A stretch of DNA of 64,000 nucleotides. Source: Pelobates cultripes. Lineage: Eukaryota; Chordata; Amphibia; Anura; Pelobatidae. The stretch covers positions 300,637,561 through 300,701,560 of the forward strand of contig OW240916.1 in the NCBI GenBank assembly GCA_933207985.1. The letters are read 5' to 3'. The position numbers and the translations under genes are program-made. Below the pieces are notes generated by a model. That model was given only the letters and a program-made list of their open reading frames with translations, made no database searches and was not told where the DNA came from. Within the stretch, counting starts at the first letter, position 1. Every line of letters starts with the position of its first letter. Shown here piece by piece: positions 33,698 to 44,834 of the stretch.

Positions 33698-36600
33698 TCA
33701 ATTACAGTCAAAGTGTAGAGCAGGGTACCCCAATTTAGGCAGATTGAATTTAAGAAAGGCAATCTGCTCAATGAGATGAGGTGACATTTGTGAGCGCTGT
33801 GGATTCAGTATATTACCGGTTACCGAAAATACACGCTCACTTGGGACAGTGGTTGGCGGACATGATAGCAGCTCCTGCGCAACCAATGAGAGTGCAGGCC
33901 ACACACTCTTCTTCTCATCCCAATAGCTAAGAGGCTCGACATTATGGGGCAAAGGAGGTTCAGAGAGGTACGCTCTGACCATTTCTGAGGCAGTACTCTC
34001 CTGTCTGCTGCTAGCACTCTCAGTGGGTCCAACTATATCCTCAAGCAACTCTTCCCAAAATGCAGCTGCTCCACTCAGTTGTGTGGTGGTGGTGGTAGTG
34101 CCACTGCTTCTGCTAGAAGTAGCCGACATCTCAGCCTCCTGCTGAACTACTCCCTCAGACAGAATTCCCCTCTTTTGCTGCCAGTCACACACCCTCTGGA
34201 TCAATTTCTCCCTCCAATTTGTTAAGTTATTGGATCTGAGTGCAAGCTTTCCCTTAATCCTTGGATCACACAGGCAAGCTAGCATCAGTTCAGGAGAATT
34301 ATCCATTTGCTCACGTAGGCGAACTTTAAGCTGATCCTTCAGCCTCCTGACCAGAGTTATTACATCAGGATGTAAAGGATCACCTTGAACAACCTCTTGG
34401 CGTTCAAGGAAGACACCCATCTTGCTCCCTAGATGGGTGAAAACAGGGATTACCTGTCCCAGATTGGCAGTGTTCAAGCTTAAATTTTCAGTGGCATCCC
34501 TGAATGGTTTCAGGATTGCCACTAGCTGAGCGATCACTGTCCAATCGTCTCTACCTAGTGGAGAACCAATACCGATGTATTGGTCTGATGCCAGACTATG
34601 GATTGCCCTCTGCTGCTCTAAAATCCTCTCCAGCATCTCCAGAGTAGAGTTCCACCGTGTACTGACATCTTGTCATAGACAGTGTATGGGAAGACCTGCC
34701 TTCTCTTGTTCCTGCCTCAACAGTTGGCTAGCCTTCACACTGCGGTGGAAGTGCCCAGCAATCCTCCTGCACCGTTCAATCACACTGGAAACTCTGTTAT
34801 TACCTTCTGGGATTGCTGACTTTACTACTAGATGGATAATGTGCGCTGCACAGCGCATACCAACAAGGTTACCATCACGCAAAGCTTTCACCATATTTGT
34901 AGCTCCATCAGTAACCACAAACCCCACTTCTACATTGGTGCCTGCCTCTGCTCCAACCCAAAGAGACACCATCCTCCTTACTGCCTGTAGAATGTTATCT
35001 GAAGTGTGTTTTTCATCCATCACTTCAGCATGGAGAAGGAAAGAGCGATAGCCCAGCTGATCTACAGATACACTTCCTCCCTTTCTGCTAGACCCTGCTG
35101 CTGAAGTTGCAGCAGCAGCTTCCTGAGACACACCAGACTCCCACCAGTGTGCTGTAAGGGAAAGAAAGGCATGCTGGCCACTTGGTGCACTCCACAAATC
35201 TGTGGTAAAATGCACAGACTGACCAGCAGCCTTCGAAAGCTCCCCTTTCACTACTCCAACACAGGACCGGTAAAGTGAAGGGATTATCCTCCTGCTGAAA
35301 GTGGAGCGTGAGGGAAGATGGTATTGTGGAGCCACAGTCTCCATCAACTGTTTGAAAGGCTCCCCTTCTATCATAGAAAAGGAAGCACCTCCAACAGCAA
35401 TTAACTGGCCAATAAGTCGCGTAATTTTATTGGCCTGCTGTTTAGACATAGCCCTGGAGTGGAATCCCCCAAATTGTTCCAGGGTGGGCTGGATGCATTG
35501 TGATGCTCCAACCAGTCTTGGTTGTTGGCTGGCAGCACCAGTAGCTCTTGGCTCTGCAACAACTCCCCTGTCACTTCTAGCTGCCATGGTACTGGACACT
35601 GTAATAGTAGCTATGCTGCCTGTCCTAGTACTTTCTGCCTCTTCCCTCAATAACACAGCCTTGTGATGACTGCGAAGGTGATGGTTCATCCCTGCACTGG
35701 TGAGATGACCCAACACTCTCCCCCTGCTAACTTCCTTCCCACAAAGTTTGCACTTTGCAAAGCGCCCATCTCCAACACTTTCAAAGTGATCCCAAACTTT
35801 GCTGCGGCGCAAAACATTGGCGCTTGCCCTTCGGGATTCTGCTGCTAGTGGTGCAGGTTGATGAGCAGCAGGAGGAGTGTGACTACTGGTGGCTGGCACA
35901 GTAGCCTCGGCACTGGTACTGTGGCTAGTAGTACCAGTGGTGGTGATGATTGTTGGCACAGTTACTCTGGTGGTGGTAACTGTGCCACTGCGAGGAGGTT
36001 GTGGTGGTGGTGGTGGTGGTCTGCTAATGGTTGAAGTAGCACTAGCAGGTGCTACTATTGGAGAAAGTGGAGAGGAAGGGGAAAAATGTGCACTTGTAGC
36101 AGGAGAAAAGGTTGGACTGCTCCCTGAAGAATGCTGACTTTCCTCTACTATCTCCTCCTCACTCTCAGGCTCATAGTCAAGCTCTTCATCAGCCAGACTA
36201 AATGCAATCCCTGCAAGGCTGGGGGTAAGACTGATATCACCTCCAGGAATAATAGGACTAGGAGCACTGGGTAGCATTGGCAATGGCAACAACTCCTGTG
36301 CTGATGTGCCGCTGTCAGTGGTAGAAGCATGCGCAGCACTGGTGGTGGTGGAAGTGGTGGTCTTGGGAGGGGGATTAGGAAACAGCCTCCTTGTACAAGA
36401 AGGAAGCTTCTTAGCAGCACGACTCACAGGCCTGCTTGTGGTATAGGAAGATGCTGGGGGCAAAACACGCTTCCTCTTACTTATTGGGCTACTCCTACTA
36501 CTAGTTGTGTTTTTAGTAATAGTACTAGCCATAGTGCTCACCCTTAAAAGCCCTGCTGGTTTCCCTTTGCCATAGAAAAGACTTGCAATTCTGGGCCTTG

Positions 36601-36853
36601 CTGCACTACTGCCTGCTATTGGTGCCTTTCCTTGACCAGGATCTTGCACCAACGGGCCTGAAATGCGAGACAAAGACTTTGGCCTCCTAGGCGGTGAGTC
36701 TGACATAACGGCACTCCTGGACCGCTTAGGCTGACGCATAGGCTGCTTACTCAAACTACCACTACTTGTGGTGGTGGTGGTATTGGTGGTGGTGATGGTT
36801 GCTGACTGACCCTCCCTCACTTTACTAGTGGATGAAGGTTTAGGAGGATCCAT
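33698..36853 (-). pseudogene. hAT transposase with BED zinc finger, one in-frame TGA
   Basis: A frame of about 1,050 codons interrupted once, by TGA at 34670-34672, 727 codons in; the context before and after (LPIHCL, then QDVSTRWNSTLEML) is the conserved hAT block, so translation was once continuous. The first ~340 residues are Ser/Thr/Pro-rich with low complexity, then a BED zinc finger at about 350-405 (CKLC...HHLRSHH). The RNase H-like catalytic region follows: FTTDLWSAPSG near 550 (first Asp) and VVTDGATNMVKA near 645 (second Asp). The C-terminal part ends in the hAT dimerisation block, with PSERVFSVTGNILNPQRS. CGA to TGA by CpG decay would explain the stop. Confidence 0.9.
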
Positions 36854-39050
36854 TTAGAATTTTAAAATAGTAAGAAAAGAAAAGAAGTTGAAGAAAAGAA
36901 AAGAAAGAGATAATGTAATGTATGTAGTGTTTTCAAACTAACGTTTATATTTTTATTAAAAAGGATTATTTGATATTTGGAACACAGTTAAAAAAAAATA
37001 GAGACTACTACTGAGGCAGATTTCTTCACTCTAGTGCTTTTGAGGAACTATGGAAAACTGCACTGTCTGGCGTGAGCAATCTGCCAACAAGTGCTGCCTG
37101 CTCAACTACTGCAGTGCAAGCAGAGTATGAAAAAAATGTACTAATATAGAAAAATAAAATAATAAAAGATTTCCTACAGCTACCTTGAAGCTTAGGTTAG
37201 GACAGTCTCACAGTCAATCTATCAGGAACTAAAATAAACCAAATAAAAACAGCAACCAGTTAGCTTCACTGATTGCTGTTAAACAAACACACTAACCGAA
37301 CTAATAAGAATCAGTTAATGAAAAAAGAAATTTCTTCACAACAGCAGTCAGAACAGTTAACTTCACTGCTGATGCTGATGTGAGCACAAAAAAATGACAC
37401 TAAAAGTGTTAAAAAATTTAAAACAAAAAATAGACTGTTTGACTGACTAATGTGTTCTGTCCTAACTAAGGACAAAGAGACTGTACTACAACAAATATAT
37501 TTTAAACTGAAGATAATTTTATCAACTTAAATTTTTTTTAATTAAAACTGAAGATAATACTATTAAGTTACTGAATAAAAAATATTTCTTCACTTTTACA
37601 CTGACTGCCTGCAAAGCCAGCAAACATTAGATTAAACTAACTCTATGTGGACTGGAGTATAGATAGATTCACTTAAAAAAAGAATTTAAAACCCAAGCAA
37701 ACACACTAAACTGAGACTGACAGAAGATGAACTTTCTCTAGCAGCACTGCAGAAACAGCAGCACCACTGTAAAATCAAGTTAACAAAAATTAACTAATCA
37801 ACTTTGCTGCTAAAAGACTCAACAGCTAAACTAGATTAAGATTTCTTTTCTTCTAGGCTAGCAAGCTAACAAGCTAGTCTACCCCTAGGGCAGAAGCCCT
37901 CAGGCCCACTAAGCTAAAGACTGATTCTATCTTTACTTTAAATCTTAATTAATTTTAAGCTAAATAAAAAAAATTTAAATAAAAAGATTTAAAAAAAAAA
38001 AAAAAAGTAATACCTGGTTGCTGTAGTCAGTAAGCAAGCAGGGAAGGCAAGCACTGGCAGTGCCAGCCAGGCACCTTGTGGCACACTGACTCAGTCAGCA
38101 GCACAGCAGTGCACAGCTTTCAAAAAGCACTAAAATTAAAAAAATAATTCTCAGGAATAGTCTCTCAAATTGAACAAGTGAGAACTGGCAGACACACCAA
38201 AACTCACAGAAGATCTCTAAGACAAGCAATGAGGCTAACACAGCACAAAAGCACAGTGTGTCACCAACAAAACTCAGTCAAAGAAGGGGGGAGAAAGTTC
38301 CACTGCCTGCTTTTATACTGCTGTTTAGTTATTTTTTAAATCCCCGATAAAGCACTCACCATTGGATAAGCCCCTATAGCATCATGTCACAGGAGTGAGC
38401 TGATTAGTTAAATGAAAATCAGCTCACTCCCATACCCCTCCTCTTTGATTCATACAAGGCATCCGAATGAACTAAAACACGAATTGAGGCAAATCAGTTC
38501 ATTTTAGTTCATTAGTTCATTCGGTTTTTCTACCATCCCCATGTAAAGCAATGCAATACTTTGAAAAAGCACGAATGAACTAATACACGAATTGAGGCAA
38601 ATCAGTTCATTTTAGTTCATTAGTTCATTCGGTTTTTCTACTATCCCCATCTGTAAGCAATGCAAAGCTTTAAAAAGCGCGAATTGTTTGTGCGTTCGGT
38701 TCGCGAACGCTTCTCGTTCGGTAGTTTGCCTTATGAACATTACACTGACAGCCTGTAATTCAAAAAGCCGAACTAGTTATACGAATGAATGAAAGAATGA
38801 TATAGACATTGCTATTCATTCAGGTTATTAGTTCGGCTTTTTGAATTACACAGTGTGCTGTGTCAATTCGCACAGAGTGTAATTCAAAATGCCGAATGAA
38901 CGAACAAACGAAAGATTTTCGGTAAACGGCCATTCGTTTGTTCGTTCTTTAGTTTGGATACCCATTCTTTATTCGGTATTCGTAAGAATGGAAGAAAATG
39001 CATATTTTCGGACGAAAATCAATTCGGACGAATACGAATGCCCAAGTCTA
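36854..39050 (-). mobile_element. 5' flank and outer end of the hAT element
   Basis: About 2.2 kb of non-coding DNA upstream of the transposase. It contains a 108-bp direct duplication (38464-38571 and 38572-38680, sharing CGAATGAACT and AACACGAATTGAGGC-type segments), an inverted repeat (38755-38849, GTAATTCAAAAAGCCGAACTA) and many CGAAC/TTCGG motifs, as in hAT subterminal regions. The outer end reads, on the minus strand, TAGACTTGGGCATTCG from 39050. The opposite end was not found, so the left border, and whether this belongs to one element, is inferred. Confidence 0.6.
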
Positions 39051-39846
39051 ATACAGATGATGGTCGAACATAAACCGAGATCATAGATCCATAAAATAGC
39101 ATAACAGACGTAAGGTGGGATGTGCAAGTAGAGAATGTTTTTATTCTCCGATCAGACGAGCGTATTTTAAAAATTGTGCCTAAAATGTAAATGTAAGAAA
39201 TAAAAGTGAGCAAAAAAGAGCTCATACCAATCAATAGGCATTCAATAAATACTGTGGTTTCAATGGCTTTTGTGCTGCTACAGGACAGAGTCAGTAGAGC
39301 TCGAAGGTCACATGAAAAGTGGTTAATAACATTAGATTTGCAAAAATTAAGTGTGGATATAAAGTAGGAAAATACAGGATCTATAAAGCCCAATATCCAG
39401 GAGAGAGCAGAAAGCAAAAAGCAGGCTTTCTTGTTCATAATTGTGGAATAATGCAATGGTTTGCATATAGCAACATATCGATCATAAGCCATCGATGTGA
39501 GCAGAAGGAATTCTATGCTAGCAAAAGCAACAAACAAATAGAGCTGTATAAAACATCCCAGAAAAGATATAGCCTCATTTCCTGTTATATAGTTGACTAA
39601 AGTTTTAGGAATTGTCACCGAGGTATATGTAATGTCAACGAAAGAGAGATTACCCAGAAAGAAGTACATGGAGTTATGCAGGCACGGTTCACAGCAGATC
39701 ACGGTTATAATCAGAAGATTGCTCAATACTGAGAAAATGTACATTAGCAAAAATGCTACAATCATCGGTAACTGTAAATTTGGGAAGTCAGAAAAGCCAA
39801 CCAGAATAAAAGTGGGAGGTGTCGTCAGACTGCTATTACCTTCCAT
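39019..39846 (-). pseudogene. Olfactory receptor, truncated before TM7 by a hAT end
   Basis: A class A GPCR of the olfactory receptor family, which would detect odorants in ciliary membranes. The start at 39846 (MEGNSSLTTPPTFILVGF) has an N-glycosylation site and follows a splice-acceptor-like TTTTTAATTTAG, normal for the single coding exon of these genes. Hallmarks: LHNSMYFFLGNLSFVD (loop 1/TM2), MAYDRYVAICKPLHY (TM3 end, near 118), SCDLRALLTLSCS (loop 2 Cys) and KTFSTCTSHL (TM6). The frame leaves receptor sequence after YVRPSSV and runs into LGIRIRPN, encoded by the hAT end, then stops. TM7 with its NPxIY motif is missing, so it is a pseudogene. Confidence 0.93.
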
Positions 39847-39882
39847 GCTCTCTAAATTAAAAATAGTGACATACAATAGCAA

Positions 39883-40947
39883 AGTTCAACCAGTTGTGTG
39901 TATTTTTTACTGCATGTTTCATCAAGAACAATCCTTTCTTATTATAGTTTGAGAGTGTTCTAATGAATCTAAAATGTTCTTATAAAATAATGTAAAAAAA
40001 ATTAAATTATTCATATCTGTAACAATTCTTTTATTAAAGCTGTTTTCAGAAATTAGTGCAAATACAGAGCCTTGACATTTTCTTGCTTCCACATGCTTCT
40101 CCAGCTCAGAGATATAAAGCCATACTTTAACGATGAGTAGATATTTGATATGCATTGGAAATATAAACATTGAAGCATGGCCACTTTAATAGATTAGTTT
40201 TGACACTGCATTTTTTGAACTGTGTTTTTTTATCACATTTATTTTGCGTCATATATTTTCACAATGATCTTACAGCAGATTAATTAAATATACTTCTGTT
40301 TATTTAGCACTAACACTATTTAGTTTGTCTCCCACGTTAGAATTAGTGTAGGACCTACCAATATTGGAGTACTGTGGTATAGTGGTGGGCTTAACACGAT
40401 TTTGTCATATGGTTCATCAGTATCCCTATATTTTTTTAGCTGAGATAAGGGATTTTACGTAGCCTTGTAAAATGTAAAATGGTATTTTTGTATGTGCGCT
40501 GTTTCTTAATCTTTATTTTGTATACATTTTTTGTCTCTACAGCACCACCATTGCTGAGAAATGCATGTTCCAAGTGTGTCCACAGTTCCCTTTTTTTCAA
40601 TGAAAGATGATATAGCTTGATAGCTGGGTCATGTCAAGTTTCCTTGTTTACCAGAAGGATGTTAAAAAGAACATTGAAAACATGATGATTAGATCAGATC
40701 AGATGGAATTACATGAAATATTAGATGGAATTACATGAAATATATAGAACAGAGTTATTTGAGAAATATCTCAAATTCAGGAGACTTGTGATTTTTTTTT
40801 TTTTTAATTAACTGCCTAAGCTTTGAAATTGGTTTGCAAATCACAACTTGCTGTTTAGTAGACAGACTCCTTTGAGTTATACATTAGAATTTCTGTTTAG
40901 TCTATTCTACAGGTAAAATTCATAGTCCATGAAGCTAATGAGTTTAA
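39883..40947. other. Upstream flank of the olfactory receptor; nothing further seen
   Basis: May contain 5' non-coding exon or promoter sequence of the receptor, but no element can be pinned down. Confidence 0.3.
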
Positions 40948-41025
40948 CATAGAAACATAGAATGTGACAGCAGATAAGAAGCATTCGGCCCATCTAGTCT
41001 GCCCAATTTTAACAAGTTACATTCC
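40948..41025 (-). mobile_element. CR1-type LINE 3' tail, partial (family A)
   Basis: Begins with CATAGAAACATAGAATGTGA, the complement of the (ATTCTRTG)n-type tail, followed by the family A sequence CATCTAGTCTGCCC. Confidence 0.6.
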
Positions 41026-41792
41026 TCTTCATCTGTTCATGGTTTAACAAGAGGACATTACTTTCTTTAAATGTGAACTTATCACACAATGTGATCAACC
41101 AATCTCTCTATCTAAAATCTATCTTCCTCCGTTTAAAAATGAATAATTACCGATATATGCAGTGCCGAAGGAGTCGGATTAAACTAAATGGAAAGTTATA
41201 TATACGGTATGTTACTCTCTATTTACACAAGTCTATCTGTGTACTGTTAGATTTGTTTTAGGAAAAAGAAAAAAAAAATTTAATTTTTGGTGAATTCACA
41301 GCTTAATTTGCAATTTAGAAAGATAAATAGATAGATTCACACACACTCAAAAAAAGTATATACAAGATATATACATAAATAGGTATACCACCTATTGTAG
41401 ACGTAAATATGTTGGTTACATCTGAAAAACAAATGGAACATACATAGTGCTTTCCATATAGATTAAAATAAACAAGTTATAATATATGTGGATTGAACTC
41501 ACAAAGGTGGAGCCTCATAGGCTCTATGCACATCACTCTTGGGTGCCTATTCAGGCTCTCGATAGATTCCTGTTGGAAGAACTCGAGGTCCACAGTAGTA
41601 GATGTAAATACAAATTTATTGAAATAAAATATTGAAATAAAATATATAAATAACTAGGGACAAGGCAGGTATAATCATGAAATATAATACAGTATTGCAC
41701 CGCAAATATGGCCAAAACTTTTAAAGCAGTGGAACACTACAATACATAAACAATAAGAAAATACCGCCAGAAAAAAGTCCCAATAGAGAAGT

Positions 41793-41853
41793 CCAGTAAA
41801 GTGCAAACGCGTTTCAGCCCCTGATAGGGCCTTCCTCAGTGCTAAGTTCCTGG
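41793..41853 (-). ncRNA. Hammerhead motif, left arm
   Basis: Complement of the right-arm motif: CTGAGGA (complement at 41833-41839) and GAAA (complement at 41812-41815) with stem II between. See the right-arm entry for pairing. Confidence 0.65.
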
Positions 41854-42135
41854 AAAAAACTTCAGGGCTTAAATAGCCCCCTTGATATGTTCAAATAGGT
41901 CCAGCTGTAGTCTCCAAATACCGCCGATCGTGTCACTTCCGGTTTCGGCAAAACGCACGTGACTTCCGGTTAGATGCGGTCACATGATGTTTTTGCGTTC
42001 CACCATGCGTTCCACACTCGAGCATGGTGTAAACAGTCCCAAGGATGTCCATATTGGAAAAGGGCATATGCCCAAACAAACTTAATCCACATAATGTAGA
42101 AACAAAGAAAATAACGAAAATAAAGAAACAAGAAT

Positions 42136-42202
42136 AACCAGAATAAAAGTGGGAGGTGTCGTCAGACTGCTATTACCTTCCATGCTCTCTAAATTAAAAA
42201 TA
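42136..42202 (-). pseudogene. 67-bp exact copy of olfactory receptor 5' coding end
   Basis: Identical base for base to 39799-39865, spanning the splice-acceptor-like tract, the start codon and the first ~16 codons (MEGNSSLTTPPTFILV). It sits at the inner edge of the right arm of the PLE palindrome; 2-3 bases (ATA) are shared at the junction. Confidence 0.9.
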
Positions 42203-42400
42203 TGGACATCCTTGGGACTGTTTACACCATGCTCGAGTGTGGAACGCATGGTGGAACGCAAAAACATCATGTGACCGCATCTAACCGGAAGTCACATGCG
42301 TTTTGCCGAAACCGGAAGTGATACGATCGGCGGTATTTGGAGACTACAGCTGGACCTATTTGAACATATCAAGGGGGCTATTTAAGCCCTGAAGTTTTTT

Positions 42401-42461
42401 CCAGGAACTTAGCACTGAGGAAGGCCCTATCAGGGGCTGAAACGCGTTTGCACTTTACTGG
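42401..42461 (+). ncRNA. Hammerhead motif, right arm
   Basis: CTGAGGA (42415-42421) fits CUGANGA; stem II AGGCCC (42422-42427) pairs with GGGGCT (42433-42438) with one G-G mismatch; GAAA at 42439-42442; GTT cleavage-type triplet at 42446-42448; stem I is GCA (42412-42414) with TGC (42449-42451) and, beyond an internal loop, CCAG (42401-42404) with CTGG (42458-42461). Stem III is minimal. Confidence 0.7.
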
Positions 42462-43066
42462 ACTTCTCTATTGGGACTTTTTTCTGGCGGTATTTTCTTA
42501 TTGTTTATGTATTGTAGTGTTCCACTGCTTTAAAGTTTTGGCCATATTTGCGGTGCAATACTGTATTATATTTCATGATTATACCTGCCTTGTCCCTAGT
42601 TATTTATATATTTTATTTCAATATTTTATTTCAATAAATTTGTATTTACATCTACTACTGTGGACCTCGAGTTCTTCCAACAGGAATCTATCGAGAGCCT
42701 GAATAGGCACCCAAGAGTGATGTGCATAGAGCCTATGAGGCTCCACCTTTGTGAGTTCAATCCACATATATTATAACTTGTTTATTTTAATCTATATGGA
42801 AAGCACTATGTATGTTCCATTTGTTTTTCAGATGTAACCAACATACTTACGTCTACAATAGGTGGTATACCTATTTATGTATATATCTTGTATATACTTT
42901 TTTTTTGAGTGTGTGTGAATCTATCTATTTATCTTTCTATTTTGTCTTTGGGTGTTAAGGGATTACACCTTTTTTCACACTCACTCATATTGTTTGCATT
43001 TAAGGTTGGAAGCGCCTACACAACTATATACTTTTTGTATATTTTGTCTTGTAATTTGCAATTTAG

Positions 43067-44138
43067 CATATATTAAAAACTTTCTTGTCAGTGGATCACA
43101 GATCATTGTTTAGTGGTTAGACCCAAACAGGTTGGTACGGCAGGGATTTTCATTGAGATAACTGACTGTGCAGTTTTTATTGAGCACAAAGGAAGTGTAT
43201 GACAACTTAATGCCCACTCTTTCTATAACCGACATTAGATTCATTTAGCTTTAATTTTATAATGGGCGTAAAAGAAAAAAAATCACTTACCTGATTCTGA
43301 AAGGGATCTTAATAGTTTGACCTTTGCATTTAGTTGCTTAATAGTGCCAAGTCTAGAATTCAGGGACAATGGTTAATAATCCAATTTGAGCATTTATACT
43401 TCATTTTTTTAGGTATGTTTGTTCTTCCTCAAAGTAGATACAACAATCAGAAGAAAAAAGCATAAAAACAAAACTTAAAGACTCTTTAAATATAATTCCA
43501 ATGTACCTATATGTCTACATATACATGTCCTATGTCTGCAACAAAATCTAAGATTCAATTTTCTAACTTTTCTTAAGAACTCTGAATAAGTACACTTAAC
43601 AAAAATAATGTTAGATAAAATGCTAGAATAAAATTCATGTGAGAATAAGTCACCAAATACAAATACAGTATTTACTCCTACATTAAATATTTATATTATT
43701 GGAATATGCCAAATGCAAAACTCCTGATTTGTGTGAATTAAATGGTTCTATCAATGCTGTCTATAAAATAACGGTATATCTGTGCTGATGGCTTCTAGCT
43801 ATATTTAAATGATCTTTTTTGCGATGATCCACATGATACTAACAGAACAATATATGATTTTCTGACATATTCAAAAGGTTCTCAGTACTTGCATGAATAG
43901 GAGCGTTGCATCCCTTAAGCTATTCCTCTATTTAAAACACTTTGCTTTTCCCTAAAGGAGTGTGCTTGTATGTTGTGCTGGTGTTCAGCACTTGAGAAAA
44001 TATCCCTGAAGGACACATTTAATTTGCTTGCTTTGTAAACATTAAACGTGCACATTATTACTGTATATTTCTTTCTGAATTTCTCTACACAGCTATTCTA
44101 CATCACATAAGCTAGTCACCTACAAATTCATATAATTC
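43067..44138. other. No recognised feature
   Basis: About 1.1 kb of AT-rich DNA without gene or classified repeat. Confidence 0.4.
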
Positions 44139-44143
44139 ATTAC

Positions 44144-44597
44144 TGTAACAGTCACCTGGGGACTTATGTGACAGTTTACCAGGAGTTGGAACCCAGTTGC
44201 AGGAGATGGCACAAGGAGGAGGCAAAATCCAAAAACACAGTACAGATAAAGGGGTCAGACAAGAAGCAGAAGTCAGGGCTGGCAGAGCACTAACGTAGTC
44301 GGTAAAGCAGGCAGAGGTCAGAGTCCAGGAAATCAGTCCAGTAGCAAAGCAGAGATCCAGCAGGAAACACCAAACAGGCAAAACGACCAGATTCTAGCTT
44401 TCAGGCAGGGCTGGCTTTACAGCAGGGCTGTCCAACCTGTCCCCCCCCCCCCCAGATGTTGCTGAACTACAACTCCCATGATTCTTTCAATGCTAATTAG
44501 ATGCAGCTGACACTAATTGGAAAAGGGTTGCAGGTGGATCAGTGCTCCTTAATCCAGGAAAAGGGTCAGGAAGCAGGGCTCGGGCTGTGCTGTGACA
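44144..44597. mobile_element. Solo LTR with 5-bp target duplication
   Basis: Starts TGTAACAGTCAC and ends GCTGTGACA, flanked by ATTAC (44139-44143 and 44598-44602). TG...CA ends with a 5-bp duplication are the signature of an LTR left by recombination between two LTRs. Near 44423-44490 it contains a C-run and CAGATGTTGCTGAACTACAA, possibly an inserted MITE piece. ERV or Gypsy origin cannot be told. Confidence 0.75.
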
Positions 44598-44834
44598 ATT
44601 ACAGATACACTGGACTGACTGTGACTCACACAGCCTGGATGAAAAAAATGGTTAATTTTCAGATCATACAGCACAGTGTGTTTACTTAAGAAGTTATTTG
44701 ATCCTGTTCCATTACTTGAACTTTAATTACACACATAAGGCTCCTGGAGGCCCCAGCAGCAATTAACAAAGCAGGAGATAGGAAATTCTAGATTAAACAG
44801 AATGTGAAATAAAGAAAGTTTAAAAATCAGATCT

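Larger units (their letters stand above)
41304..43066. mobile_element. Twin inverted PLE ends: 1.7 kb palindrome with 15-bp target duplication
   Basis: TAATTTGCAATTTAG occurs at 41304-41318 and 43052-43066, flanking a 1,733-bp insertion. Its arms (41319-42053 inverted; 42201 to about 42945) are near-identical complements; the right arm continues about 100 bp further than the left. Each arm holds a hammerhead motif. Inverted, unequally truncated twin ends with a target duplication are a known Penelope insertion form. The 147-bp spacer holds ~82 bp of unassigned sequence and a 67-bp copy of the nearby olfactory receptor. No protein is encoded. It is a different family from the PLE at 10.9 kb. 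Confidence 0.85.

Noticed and set aside
35889..36547. Frames antisense to, or shifted in, the hAT Ser/Thr/Pro-rich region
   Set aside because: Shadows of low-complexity codons in the hAT transposase.
42082..42270. 62-codon minus-strand frame with olfactory receptor N terminus
   Set aside because: Chance fusion of the captured 67-bp receptor fragment with PLE and spacer sequence; not a gene.
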